Source of the DNA: Udeniomyces pyricola | Taxonomy: Eukaryota; Basidiomycota; Tremellomycetes; Cystofilobasidiales; Mrakiaceae | Direction of reading: 5' to 3' | DNA length: 64,000 nt | Assembly (NCBI GenBank): GCA_039545295.1 | Contig: BCIK01000016.1 | Span: 248,001 to 312,000, forward strand | In this document: positions 11,342 through 23,463 of the stretch, in pieces | How positions within the stretch are numbered: the stretch's first letter is position 1 | Layout: each line of letters begins with the position of its first letter | Program-made: the position numbers and the translations under genes | The notes under the pieces: model-generated | The model's database searches: none | Told to the model about the DNA's origin: nothing | What the model saw: only the letters and a program-made list of their open reading frames with translations

Positions 11342-14300
11342 GACTCACCAAAACACGTCATTCTCTCCGTGCCGCAGCCGCCGGCGATGGTCGAGGTTCG
11401 ACTGTTTGATGATGCGGGTCAGAGAAAAGACATCATTATCCCACACGAGGAAGGGGATGATGACGATTTCGAAAGCGATGGAGAGAATCGCGGTTGGCTT
11501 GATGTAGAAGGCGCAGATGACAGTTGGAACGGCAACGACCGGTTCAACTCGGTATGTAATTTCCCTGAGGTAACCTTCGCTGCTCTTTCCAATACTCGAG
11601 ACTCGATCTAACATATATGATATCACGTGTGAACAGTACATCGCTGTACGTCTTTACAGAATGCTCTGCCTTATGGCCTCTGCTATCGCTGTGATCCTAC
11701 CATAACTCACCGTCCGCAGCTGATAATCTATCATCCTCCTCACAGCACATTCCGTCGACCAACACCTCCCCATCAGCGACTATCCCTGCTCAGTTCAGAC
11801 ATCCCAATGCTCAGCCCCATATCCGCAATATTTTCAACTACGAACCTCCCGAACCCGTAAGTAAAGTCGACGAGACTGCAGAGGCCGAACTGGATGAAGA
11901 TTTATTAGGGGGATCTCAGGTCGTGTCAATTGTAGGAGTTAATCAGATGTGCAATGGAACGCAACAGGTCCAGTGATGAGATAACGATGCTCACCCTATT
12001 CAACATCAATTCGGTTGGGTGTCATTTTCTTGGTGCACTTTTCTTCCATTCAACAGCAGACGCGAGAGCGAGCTTCGTCACAAGCTTCATCGACTGCAAC
12101 CTCCACATATTCGACCGCCAGATCGTTTGGTTCGTCGACCCCGTCTTTCTTTTTCCCAGCATATGCTCCTCGACCCGCATACACACCTTTCCAATCTCTC
12201 TCGACTTACCGTCCGGTGCGCCGAGAGTTCGTCTTGATCCCATGCAATGGATCTGGGACCAGTATTCAAACGGGACCGCTGGCACGCAGCAGAAGCGAGA
12301 GCCCTCGTCCAAGTCTCCGGACGTCGAAATCAGAGCCCGTCCGGCTCGCACGCATGAGCGAAGGGCAAGAAGACTCCATCAACAAATCGAGCACGCCGAC
12401 AAGCTCAGATACGTCCGATGCCAAGGAGCTTGAGGCTGACTCTCAGGTGGACGTAGAGGTGGATGAATTAGTGGCTCTAGGAGAGGCTGCTGAGTCAAAA
12501 ATCCGTGTCGAGGAGGACTCGGTGAACGAGTAGCACAGGAGCATTCTATGTTACGTAGTCGGATCATCTCTGTATTAATGCCTTCACTGCTTCTTGTTTT
12601 TCTCGCAAAACCAGCTACCGAAGTTGAAGGTGAGTTTCAGCGATTGCTGAGCCGACGTAGTTCATAAGAGGTCAACTGATTATCAATACCATAACATTCT
12701 ACGCAGATGATGAATCCCTCCATATCGTTTCGCCGACCTCTCCTTTCGCTCTGCAGTCCGATCTCAGTGAGTTCCACCACAAGTTGGCCTTGGCTAATCT
12801 CAGTCCAGAGTACGTCTTCGTCAAGCGATGCGGTGTTTCATGCCATTTTTTTTTTTCGACGATGCGTCATAGATGCTATCCAATCACTCCTTGCCAACAG
12901 GCAAGATCCGCATACTCATTCCCGGCAAACGACTTCGACCTCCGATCAACAGCATGCTCCTCTGCTAGCTCACCAGAAGGACGCATCAAATTTGAATCTC
13001 GAACAGATCGCCAATAGTGATGAGAGCGAGCCAGGACTAGCGACGCCTCGAGCTTGTACGTCGTATATCGTATGTGTATCAACAACCGAGACTTCTTGGC
13101 TAGAACAGGGTTCTGATTGTTGTCGATTTCACAGCTCCTGAAAGAACTAGCTTACCAATCTTCTCGACCGAGCGTTTAATAACCCCTGATCTGAACGAAT
13201 CGACTATCAGCCAGGTACGTATCCTCGCTCGTTAACCCAAGAACAACATAACAAGGATAGTTGTAACTCATACCATCAACCCATCGGTGTTTACAGCAAT
13301 CTCTCCCATCCCCTCCCCTGTCACCTCCAGGCGAAGTTGATGCTGAATTTTTGGCTACCCCAGCCAACTCGCCGGTCGAGCCCACCTCAGCATTTTCTTT
13401 CAGTCGCTTCTCTCCTGCTCGCTTGTATGCCCGTATTCCAGCCCCCTCTGATGAGGTCTCGATCGACGGATCTAACAAGGGAGCAGCAGCAGCTTCGATT
13501 GACGTCGATACGACCTTCCGGAGCGGGACCCCGTCGCTCGGTCTCAGCGGTGTACTTGAACCTGCCGAACGTATCGAAGAACTTGACTATGCCTCGCCTA
13601 TCGCTGAGCTCGCGCAACGTATCGAGGATGGCGCCTCAAACGTCTCGACAGGCGACCAATCCCAGGATCTCGAGGGGGTGGAAGAAGCCGAATGGGCCAC
13701 GGCGGAGGGAGGGAGCGTGTACGATGATTTTCGAATGGGCGAAGAGCGAGAGGGAGAGGCTAGGGTGGGGATGGATTTGAGCTTGACGGACCTCGCTCCA
13801 GTGGTCCAAGGTAGTGACCAGAAGGAGGAAGGTCAAGATGATCGCGAGCCCAGCTCAGGGGGCATCAGGATTCCTAGCGTGGCAGAACGTACAGGACTCA
13901 AAAAGGATGTAGGTGTCCCTCTTCAGATATGATAGCTGTGAATTTTTTGGTAAAAACGCGTGGCTGATAAGGCTCCTCGACTGGTAGCGGCCAATCTCCA
14001 ACATCTCAATCTCTTCCACCAGAGGCAACCTCGGTTCGCCGGTCTTTCCTTACTTCCTTCCTTCCTCTCACTCTGGTGCGAACATCGCCACCATCCAGAC
14101 CGATATTTCTTCTGTCACTGTAGGAGATGAAAGCCTCGGTTCGATTCCGTCCCTCGACGAAACTAACGACGACCCGCTGAAGAGCACCAGTGCGATCAGC
14201 ACACTCAAGCTCGATGAATCGCCCTGGAAGACTCAAGGCATGATGAACAAAGAAGGATCTACAATAGATCAGCCGTTTCACCGTCTTGGATCAGGAGTCG

Positions 14301-14545
14301 CTGGCAGTTCCTCGTCGACTGTCACCCTCACGGCCACCACTGGCCCTGCATCACCGTTGATCGGATCCGACGCTGCCGGGGATGAAAGTCACGTTGCAGG
14401 CGGGGAAGACGTCAAGTCTAAAGCGCCTACCACAGCCAAAAGCAAGAAGCGAGCCAAGTATCGTCAGAAGATGAAGGACAAGAAACTTAAAGCCTCTTCG
14501 CTAGTAGCGGCGGGGGCCGAGGCAGAGGAGGAACAGGAAGATTGA
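11342..14545 (+). CDS. Hypothetical acidic, Ser-rich multi-exon protein (5' end unresolved)
   Basis: No family recognised. Exon 11342-11551 encodes MVEVRLFDDAGQRKDIIIP followed by an acidic run (EEGDDDDFESDGE) and has a GTATGT donor. Small exons follow between 11.6 and 13.2 kb with Ser/Thr/Pro-rich sequence, then larger exons from about 13330. The end is Lys-rich (KSKKRAKYRQKMKDKKLKAS), stop 14543-14545. The composition suggests a disordered, possibly nuclear or membrane-tail protein. Hydrophobic segments just upstream (10.95 and 11.2 kb) would make it a membrane protein with a long cytosolic tail if they belong to it. Exon boundaries between 11.6 and 13.3 kb are approximate. Confidence 0.5.
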
Positions 14546-14982
14546 AAGAATCGGAAGGGGAACTTGGGGTTCGTGATTCGGGTTAGTTTTTGCGTTGATG
14601 GGAACGTATAAATTACCGAGTCTCCCAGCTCGTCTGCAGGATATACATTGAACTAGTTTGGCTTGGTTTGGTCGACTTTTGGGGTGCATGGAGGACGTTG
14701 TATTCGACAGATGTCGTATGATAGGAAGAAACTGTGTGATCATCGTATTCAGGAAGAGGTTTATATGGGACATCAGAAAAAAATGAGGAACTAAGAGGAG
14801 GTGACAGGTGCGCGTTTGGAGAATAAACATTAATATGTTCAATGTAACAAAAGTAGGATGAGACAAAGAAAGCAAAAAGTAGTACAACATATCCATCCAT
14901 CCCTCGACATTCCTCTTCCCCTCCCTCCCCCCTTCCTCTCCCAAAACAAGGCGACTGAAATAAACGAAGCGTTTCTTTTGAC

Positions 14983-17186
14983 TTAGTGATCAGGCGTGTA
15001 CTTGACGAGCCGATCTGCAGGGACTGTGATGGTCTTGGTGATGTAGGCTTTGCCTTTACCCTTCCCGACAACTGGGTTGGGAGCTTTCGAGGGATTTTCC
15101 TAGAGTGAGACATATCAGGGAGTGGATGGGGGGAAGGGGGGGGGGGAGGGGATAAGAGGAAGAGAAAGATCAGCTTCTGAACGTTTCATATTGAATCAAA
15201 TTGGATTCCTACGAGAAGAAAAGCAAAGGAAAAAAACCCAATCTGAACTGATGAGAGTAAGACGGGATGGAAAGGGACGAACCGAATGACATTCCGCCCC
15301 GAGTTCGATCCGTATCTCGCGTGTAACGGCCGATGTCGGTCTCTTACGAGTCCCACCGGTCCCAACAGACAACGACGACGAAGAAGAAGAAGTGGAAGTG
15401 GGAACCAAGGTCTCATCGAAAGGAGAGGTTTCTTCTCCATCAAGGAATCGATCTACCGGGTACGCTTGTTCGACAAAAGACGGGTTGGAAATCGGGTAGA
15501 CCCAAATCTTCTCGTTGTCGCCTCGACGGCCGAGGAACGTTGCTCGTTGACGTCGAAGACCTGAAATCCACGCAAATGGAAAGGAGTTTCCTCATGAGAG
15601 GTGTCAGAGCACGGGGCGATAAATATAATAAAAATAAAGGTGAGAAGGGGAGGGGGGGGGGAGATAGAGGTAAAAACGAACCTTGAGGGCAACCGAGAAG
15701 TCGAGGTTCTCCCTCTGCATATTGCGGCTCAGGATCGAGACAAGAGTGAGTCGCAGGGGAGTAAATCGAATGGGCCACTAAGTGAAGATTTTAAACCCCC
15801 CCCCATATGAAGTGAGCGAAAGGGTGAATATCTCTCGTTGTATAACACTATACGGGATCAGGGTATCGCATCGATAGACAAAAAGAATTAAGAGAGGGAA
15901 GGACGAACGATGGGCGACTTTAGCATCGAGTTTCCCCCAGATAGCCCGGCATACTTCAGGTGCGAGGACATAGGGGAGTCCAGACGTGGTATCTTCCATG
16001 ATGTGGACTCGGATCGAGTCAAAGATATGCGTCCGGCCCGAAGGACCAGCCAGAGAGGGAAGAAGGTCCAGATGGACTTTGACTATATATTTGTACATAT
16101 TGTAGAACAAGGAGGATCGCGGATCCCAGGTGAGGTTAACATATCACAGTCAGTCTCTGCACGATTTCTTGAATGTCAATTTTTAGAGAGCACACAGAAA
16201 GGCTTCACTGCGAAAGAAACGCAGAAACATACCTCGTTTCAGAGGTCCAGGCAACCAAGCGTCGATGTGGTTCTTGTGGTTGCAATCGCTCGTCTCCATG
16301 CACATCGAGGTGCTCGCTAGAGGTTTAGGGGTTCTGGCTCGACCCCGAGTCCCCGTTGGAGTTTGACGCGCCTGCTGTTGATGTCGAGAAATGGAGGCTA
16401 AAACAGCCGAAGGGGGTTGGGGGTGGATGGTGGACGAAGATGGGATTGGGATAGGAGAAGTGACGGAGGTCGGCGAAGGAGTAGATGCTGAAGATGATGA
16501 AGTTACGAAACGAGGAGCAAGGAGAAAATGCATAGACCAGAATATACTTCAGCTATCAGCAGCGGGAAGAGAAGATGAGACGATGAAGCAGACTCAGTAC
16601 GAGACGTACGAAGAATGGCCGAATGGCATTGGGTAGGGTCAAACGAAAGACCATGATCCTTCATGACCTAGTCGACCCAAAATCAATCCGGTCCTTCTGC
16701 CCAGTCAGCCTACGTGCTCAGCAAAAATCACTCGAGACTTGCTTTAACCGAATGATAGCAGGTGGATTCGGGTCACGCATCGAGATGCGTCGTCGACGCC
16801 GACGATGATCGGTTGAGAGCGTACCTTTCTTAGTCTCTTCTCGCCGAGGGTCCACTCTTTCTGACACCTAACAGGCAACCAACCGTAAATCCAACCAACT
16901 GTATCAGTCTTACATGGGCAACGCATCTCTCCCATCCAGAGACTGGCACGATCTACAACCCTAGCAGAAAGGATCGTTTTCCTTACCTCAGGCATTCAAG
17001 GACCTTCAAGATACCGAGTTGAGGAGAGGTCGACTTGAGGTGTTGGATTGCCGAGATAAGCTCGGGCTCAGAAGGGGCTGACTTGAGAGATGTGAGATGA
17101 GAAGGGGGTGACGACGTTGAAGGGTCGATAGAAGGAGGAGCGAGGCCAGCGAAGGATGTGGGCGTTGCCGGGGTGCTTTCAATCAT
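14983..17186 (-). CDS. Hypothetical protein with an EWTLGEKRLRK module
   Basis: No function assigned. The start ATG at 17186 begins MIESTPATPTSFAGL. The first exon ends in GILKVLECL and splices (GTAAGG) to CQKEWTLGEKRLRK, resembling a short helical module seen in various fungal proteins (recollection only). Later exons carry HIDAWLPGPLKR, spliced in frame to VKVHLDLLPSLAG; APEVCRAIWGKLDAKVAH; FLGRRGDNEKIWVYPISNPS; and a Lys-rich end ITVPADRLVKYTPDH (stop 14983-14985). Four consecutive junctions at 16.2-15.3 kb keep frame with GT-AG borders, so the gene is real. The exon chain between 16.53 and 16.82 kb is not resolved; the 5' module could belong to a separate gene. Confidence 0.55.
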
Positions 17187-17873
17187 GACGGCGGAGAAGC
17201 AGAGCTGGTTTGAGGTTTGCTTGAGGAGAAGGAGGGGATAGGACAGGAATGCGTAGTTGGCGAGAGTGAAGTGAAGAAAAGTGGAAGATGGGATGTGACC
17301 TTGTCTAGAGGCAGCGTGGGTAGAAGGGGACCAGCTGATGTAGCGACCTCCACGGTCAAGCATCCGTCGAGGCCATCGAGAGGGCACACCAGTCACGACC
17401 GGCTATCATCACTGGCTCGTCCATCGAGTGTTAGTATATTAGCATCATTGAATCAGGGGACCCTTCGTTAGCGGGACCATGACGAAAGATTGCGAAAGTG
17501 AGATCAGGTAGCACACGGGTTTTGCGAAGTACGGCCGCGGAACAAAGGTGAGAGTGGTTAGTGTTGAAACCGTCGAGACCAAACGAACATCCAACGTGTC
17601 AAACGACGTCCAATATATCGTCTTATCATGATATGATCAACGGCATGATATGCGATTGTTATGCACATGATCGTTTTTTTCTAATTGTATTTTTCTTCTG
17701 GCCCTCTTTTGTCTCTGACATGTACGTCGACCGTTCGTAACCGGTATGATGCCAATGCTTAATCATGGACATTTTCATACAAAAGCAACAACAACGATAA
17801 CAGCAGACCACGTCTCGAGCTAGTCGACTTCCTTTCCTCTCTTCTCTACGCCTGAAAGCTCTAAACCGTCTTT
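17187..17873. other. Intergenic DNA
   Basis: 5' flank of the hypothetical gene and 3' flank of the AIF-like gene. AT-rich DNA with overlapping ATGATA motifs near 17620-17660. No gene seen. Confidence 0.5.
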
Positions 17874-20292
17874 TCACAAATCCCAATCGACATCGTCCTT
17901 CATTCCTGCCAGGAACGACCACATCACACTCACGCCGAGATCATCGACGCCGTCCTCCTTGAGGACGACTGTGGCATCTTCGTGTTGGATCGCATAGTGC
18001 TTCAAGCCGAGAGTAAGCTTGATGGCTGGTGCTTCCCATGCGTCTGGAAGAGGCAAGCAGCGGTCAGAAGCCGGATTAAGAAAAGAAGAAAAAACGCAGA
18101 TGAGGGTGACTGATAGGAGAAATAAAGCTGAATATAGAAAAAGGAAGGGGAACGCGGGAGGACGTACACTCTTCGAGTTTCCTATCGTCATCACTCTCAT
18201 CTGGAGTATCTTCATCGTCGCCTGATGACAAGGGCGAGCCGGAAGAAACGGGGGCAGAGGCCGAGGTGGTTGATGGAGGAACGGCATCAGACGCCGAGGC
18301 TTTGATGAGTTTGAGGATGTTGTTGGCTGCCACTGTCGCTTGATTCCATGCCGCTAACGAAATGGCAAAAACGAAACTTCAGACATCAATCATACAGTTT
18401 CTTATCTTGACCAAGCATATCAATCGTGACTTGCCCAAAGGGCAAGGATGGCAAACAAAAACGAAACCACTAAAACTTACTGTAACCCGCGTTGATGACT
18501 CCTTGAGAATCCGTACAATCGCCCACGGCAAACGCTCGACCATCGTTGACGAGCTGTTCCTGCTCCACCCGTCTCTCACTCCCGTTGGAGTTTCCCAGCC
18601 CAAGATCAAGCTTTTCGTTCACAGCTTCTACCAAGTTTTCCAATAAGCCATCGACCAAACTAGGTGCTGAATCGACCTCTATCTTCTTGACCTCTCCCTC
18701 TTTGGTCGGTGGCTGTCCTCGGTCGCTAGAGGCCGAAGCTGGGCCGACAAGGATCTGTTGAGTTTTTGCCACAAGGATTTGAGAGGTGAGGGGTGAGACA
18801 GAGGTTGGGAAGCTAGGTTGAAGGAAGTGAGTCTGAGGGGATTGGCCAGTGCAGAGAAGCTAGAAGCACAAAAGAGAGAAAATTGATTAGCTTAGTTCCT
18901 GCTCCTCGTTTTCTCTCGATGAGAGTCAAGGCGATCAACAACTCACGACGATGTCGCACTCGATAACTCTGTTGTGAGTGGTCGTAATCCTCTTCGGAAT
19001 TGGGATGAGGTGGTTCTGAGCCTCGGACGAACCGGGCGGAAGAAGAGCTCGGTCGGAGAGGATCGTCTCGATACCAAGGGTGTCGAATCGATCCATAACT
19101 TAATCCACAGCGAGAAACAAAGATGAGTAGGCAAGATTGGTTCCAGTCGTTCTGTTATGCCATCGACCTAGACGTACTGTAATCGTGTAGCTTCTCATCG
19201 AATTTGTTAAGAAGTTTATCCCTGCTATGCAGCAAAGTAACCTTCCAACCTTTCCTCCCATCGTTTTCGTCGCCCTCCTCTTTCTCCGTCCCGTCATCTT
19301 TGAGCGTCTGGTTCTGGGCGCCCATTCCGTAGATCTCGACGATATCCGTTGCGAGCTGAACGCCGAGCGCGCCGCCTCCTATGATAAGAATCCGACGAGA
19401 CTCTCTCGGAAGTGTCGACAGCAGGGTGTGAAGCTGATTCAACCTGGCTACAGAGGCGACTTTGGTGAAGGGTTGAGAAGATGGGCTTGGTAAAGGAACG
19501 ATAGAAGCAGGAAGAGGAATGGGCGAAGAAAGGTTGATGGGTGCTGGAAGAGAAGAGCCGAGAGCGTAGACGAGGTATTCGTATGGAATCTCGAGGATCT
19601 CTTGATTCGACGGCAGGTGTGAGTTCGAGGAGGGTTTAGTAGGGGCAGGCGAAGCGAGAGCTACAGTCGCATGCGTCGGTGAGAGGGAAAGAAGGCTCGA
19701 TTGGAGGTAAACGTGGGGGGCGGGAATGTAGTCCTTCAAAGGGATAACTATCGTTGAAAGGTCGTGTAGTGATTTAGTTTGAGATTAGTAGAGGATCGCA
19801 AGGGACTGTATCTCAAGCCAGTAGAGCAAATACGAACAGGCCTTTGGCGCATGAGCCGGCAACAAGCTAACTCGGGGGAAAATGTATAGATCTGGATTGT
19901 GACCAAATATACATCAAAGTAATGGTGGTAAGCTGTATGATGACACAACCATGGAAATACATGTAATTTCCACCTTGCGTAACGTCGTCAGTGTACATGA
20001 AGATCAATAACTATATGTTGAGCTATCTCCGGGTTCGAAGCTCTGACGGGATTCCCCCCCCCCCCCTTTTCCTTCCCTCTTTGCCTTCGGGATCGATCGT
20101 TTCACACCCAAAGTCAGCACTGGACTCACGGTTGAAATGTGAATTTCTTTCTACTAATATGACGCGGTGTCCCGAGCCCTCCGGTAGCGCCTTGGAAAGA
20201 ATCGAAGCAGCGCGAAGACCGCCATAACTGCCGCCAAGGACGAGGATGGTCTTGTCTTGCGAAGGGACAAAGGTGGAGAAAGAGGGTGACAT
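17874..20292 (-). CDS. AIF/AMID-like FAD-dependent NAD(P)H oxidoreductase
   Basis: Pyridine nucleotide-disulphide oxidoreductase of the AMID/AIFM2 (FSP1-like) group, which oxidises NAD(P)H with FAD and passes electrons to quinones or other acceptors. The N-terminal FAD site is ILVLGGSYGGLRAA. The second exon carries IFPRVSLLPAHAPKA, spliced in frame to FIPLKDYIPAPHVYL. The NAD(P)H site is ILIIGGGALGVQLA with VTLLHSRDKLL after it. The C-terminal FAD-contact motif is FAVGDCTDSQGVINAGY. Ser/Asp-rich insertions (about 18.1-18.3 kb and 18.65-18.75 kb) enlarge the normal fold. The start ATG at 20292 lies 14 codons before the first beta strand. There is no clear presequence or TM anchor, so location is uncertain. 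A mono-functional NDH2-type dehydrogenase is less likely from the short N-terminus and the IFPR motif. Confidence 0.85.
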
Positions 20293-21314
20293 GATGCTGG
20301 AGACGAGGTGGTTTCGGGAAAGCTGCTGGGTTGAAAGAAGATTGAGTCAAAGTTAGTGATGTAGATACTACGAGGTTAAATGAGACAAGCAAAGTAGCAC
20401 CTGCTGTAGCGGGAGATAGTGAAGGCCATTCAAAGAGGGGAGGAGGGATCACCTTGAACATACAGATGTTGCGAGTCGAGAGATGGATGTTATGATGAGC
20501 CTCGAACGATTCTGGGAGGCAAGAAGCAACGGGAGTCTGAGAAGCCAAGCCTTACAGAGATGAGGGGACGTTGACGATTGGCCAGAGTATGGCACTTGAG
20601 ATCTTGAGAGAGGGTGTAAGCTGACGTGAGGCAGGCTTCCCCCGAAGCGCCGCACGAATCAGATTGGCGCGTCCGCGTGTTTGTCGGCCGAGTCTTTATG
20701 GATTACTTATCAGATTTGATCAATCGAATCTTGACTTAATAGTCATTGACCTCGGATTCTCATGATGAGATACAGATCAATCGTGTATCTTGGGCTCACA
20801 GCTTGGTAGCTTGGTAAACGTGCGTTGGTTTACCGTCTAGTCAAGGTAAGTACCGTCACAAACTAGCTGGCGAGCAAATCATGTCGGTGTTGTGATCTAT
20901 GGCTGCGGTCGATGATGTAAGCTTTCTTATAAGCTGATACTAACGCCGTTACACCTAGTGGCTCTGGTGCTCTGTAGCGAACGTAGACAGTCATACTGGA
21001 AGCGACCTTCAAGATTCTCATGAGAAAACTAAGGTTTTGTATCTCTTATACGGTAGAGACTTGCCTGCAAGGGTAATCAAGGCGACTGCTGTGACGGACG
21101 ACTAGTGAGGGTGCTTCATCGTTTTCCTCATTGGTTAGGTATCGCATAACGTGCAAAAAAAAGGTAGATAAAAAAAAACATGAAATAAGGGGTATGCAAT
21201 GGTATGCTTGTCGTCTACATACCAGACAAACAAACGCCATGTCATGCTAATCGTAAATCAGACAGTGAATCCCAAAAGTCAAATCATCTTCACTGCGCAC
21301 ATTGAATTCAGCAG
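20293..21314. other. Intergenic DNA
   Basis: Contains the AIF-like promoter and 5' leader. No supported coding sequence, repeat or RNA gene was found. Confidence 0.5.
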
Positions 21315-22045
21315 TCACGTCTGGTCCATCGAAACCACGCTAATGAAACCATACTGCTGTCCTTGAAAATGGAGCTTGGGAACGAGAAACGATGGCGGTT
21401 GCATACTTGGCATGAACAAGCTCAGGTCCGCCGTAGGGGACCCGTCTCCATGGCCGCCTTTGGCAGCGTTAACCTTGTCGGGCAACAGATCGTGCGCGAG
21501 GAAGAACCAGGGGGACCTCTGCGTCACTTCGACTACAGAAAGGGGCGCAATAAGGATTGATACGAGTTGCGACCAAGAGTACACGAAGAGCATGTTGACT
21601 TGGGAGTTCTGGCGACGATGTCGAGCGGTCCGTCGATCGCTTCCCCAGCACCGGTCATCCCCAAAATTTTCTTCTGGGCGTAGTAAATCTCGGAAACCCT
21701 GAACCAGCAGTATGGGCAGATGGTCAGCAAGTCAGGTTCAACGGTTCACGAGGAATGCACATGATATAAGGTGTGGACAAGATACGAACACATTCAACTT
21801 GTTTTTGACAGATCTTACTCCCTAGTCCTTTCCCTCGGCCATCTGCTTCTTCAAGCTTGCAGAAGTGTGATCGTAGTCCTCAAAGAATTTGGCGTGAGCC
21901 GCATTGTCCGAGAAGACGTACTTCGCGACCTTGGCGTGGTACGCAGCGCGCACTGAGTTCTCCAGCGCTCGCGCTAGCGGGTCCCGAGGGAAACAGACCT
22001 TGATGGACGCTCTCGTTGAACGTGATTCAGAGATGCATCTTCTCG
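21315..22045 (-). pseudogene. Broken multi-exon gene remnant, possibly mobile-element-derived
   Basis: Minus-strand coding-like DNA with disrupted continuity. Exon A (about 22040-21822) reads KVCFPRDPLARALENSVRAA, AKYVFSDNAAHAKFFEDYDH, then a TAG stop (21822-21824) three bases before a good GTAAGA donor. Downstream, after a CAG acceptor near 21703, comes VSEIYYAQKKILGMTGAGEA and IDGPLDIVARTPKS. A frame change then leads to VTQRSPWFFLAHDLLPDKVN. The sequence is reminiscent of repeated proteins with Myb/SANT-like domains that are abundant in rust fungi, but this is recollection. It could instead be one small intact gene (exon A) plus an unrelated one. No catalytic motif is visible. Confidence 0.4.
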
Positions 22046-22070
22046 ATGCGCTTATAAGATGCCCATAAGT

Positions 22071-22088
22071 GCATAAGCCAGCATAAGC
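22071..22088 (+). promoter_or_regulatory. Repeated GCATAAGC motif upstream of the NYN gene
   Basis: Two copies of GCATAAGC separated by CA, 169 bp upstream of the NYN start; CATAAG also occurs at 22064-22069. The 14-nt core AAGCCAGCATAAGC recurs exactly at 29114-29127 upstream of ATP synthase subunit h. Regulatory function is inferred. Confidence 0.4.
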
Positions 22089-22256
22089 GACCGATTAGCG
22101 CCTACACCCTTTCTTAATATTCATCGGCTTTGATCAGCTCAACTGAGTGTTATCGCTTACAATCATCACCGGCACTCCTGCCTCGCCTTACATTCGCTCC
22201 CTCCCTCCTTCCACAACCTCGCCTCGACATCTTACTCACCACCCCACACAATTTAA

Positions 22257-23463
22257 ATGTTGTTCCTCCGAAACCTCATTCCAAGGCCCTGCCAGTTCCC
22301 TTCCTTAATCCGCTCGTTCGCCTCGTCCCAAATCCGTCCCAAGAAGCCAAAGAAGCCATCCGTCCAGGTCCTGACTTCAGCGATCGGTACGAAACTTTCG
22401 CCCCCCGCTCTGTTAGTCAAACCTGCCAAGGCCCCTAAATCAGTAAAGCTCAGAACCGCAAATTCCAAACTCCTCAAACCCAAAACCGAAAAACTCAAAA
22501 CAAAAAAGCTTGTATCGGTAAGGTCTGAATCGATGATTCCTCCAGCGATTCGAACCCAAGAAGTCAGGCAAGTTCAGGGCCGCCGTCCCGTCTGGCCCAG
22601 TCAGATCCCACCCATAGTAGCAGTGTTCTGGGATATCGAAAGCACGGGATCTCTGAAGAACATCGAAACGTTCCGGAGAGTGATCAAAGATCCCATTCAT
22701 GTCATCAAGGCATATCAGAGGTCGGGATTGGGAACAGAGGAGATCTTGACCAAGGAGGGTGTTCAAGTCGTCGAGTTCGTGCCCAGTGGTCGCTCCGAGT
22801 AAGTCCAAACAAATGCTCGCAGCCTCGCATGTTGCTCGAAAGACAGAAGATACTAAACTGTGCAGATCCGAAAGCTGACCAATCTTTATCGGCCCACTCT
22901 GGTGTTTAGACAGGCAGATGGTAAACCCGTTGAACCCTGATCCTTCTCCTGCTGTCTTGCTCCTAGTCGACTCACGCCGTACTTCCTCCATGCATCACTC
23001 CCCGTTCCAGGCCTCCTGTTGGCGGATATGTACTCATTTGCATTTGACAATCCAGGATCTACTTTGTGCCTCGTGTACGTATCTTCTCCGAGTTTGCTTT
23101 GGGCTGCCTTCAGATACGTTGACTCTCCATACGTCGAATAACTCAATTTGCTTCTTTATGCCTCACCACCACATTCCATTCAGGTCGAATGATTCCGACT
23201 TTACCCTTGCGATGAACACACTCAGTAATCGGTCCGTGGTCTGTCATCTGTCTAGATCACATATCGTACTGGCAATCAATGACTAACATCTTACGAACGA
23301 CCCTGGTCGACTCTCGTTTTCTTTATCTTTTCTTTGGATTTCCATGACCTCCTTTTGTCCGCTCATTACTCTCGGCAGGGGTCATCACACAATCCTAATC
23401 ACTCATCGCAAAGTAGGCGATCTTCTCGTGGAAGCTGCGTCGGAAACCCACACTATCGTGTAA
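22257..23463 (+). CDS. Mitochondrial-type NYN (PIN-like RNase) domain protein with an apparent frame problem
   Basis: NYN domains are PIN-like metal-dependent ribonucleases. The first exon (22257-22798) starts with MLFLRNLIPRPCQFPSLIRS, an Arg-rich amphipathic presequence typical of mitochondrial import, then a Lys-rich linker. The NYN core follows: VAVFWDIESTGSLKNIETF, VIKAYQRSGLGTEE and EFVPSGRS. Later exons are 23011-23074 (ADMYSFAFDNPGSTLCL), 23184-23231 (SNDSDFTLAMNTLSNR) and 23379-23463 (GHHTILITHRKVGDLLVEAA), all in phase. Conserved acidic residues are the D of FWDIE and the D residues of SNDSDF. Exon 2 (22866-22901) should supply KADQ but needs phase 1 where exon 1 leaves phase 2, a one-base conflict. 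An unusual splice, a recent frameshift or a sequence error could explain it. Confidence 0.75.

Noticed and set aside
14130..14150. GGTTCGATTCC, resembling a tRNA B-box (also its reverse near 22550)
   Set aside because: Both lie inside coding exons and no cloverleaf arms or A-box can be paired around them.
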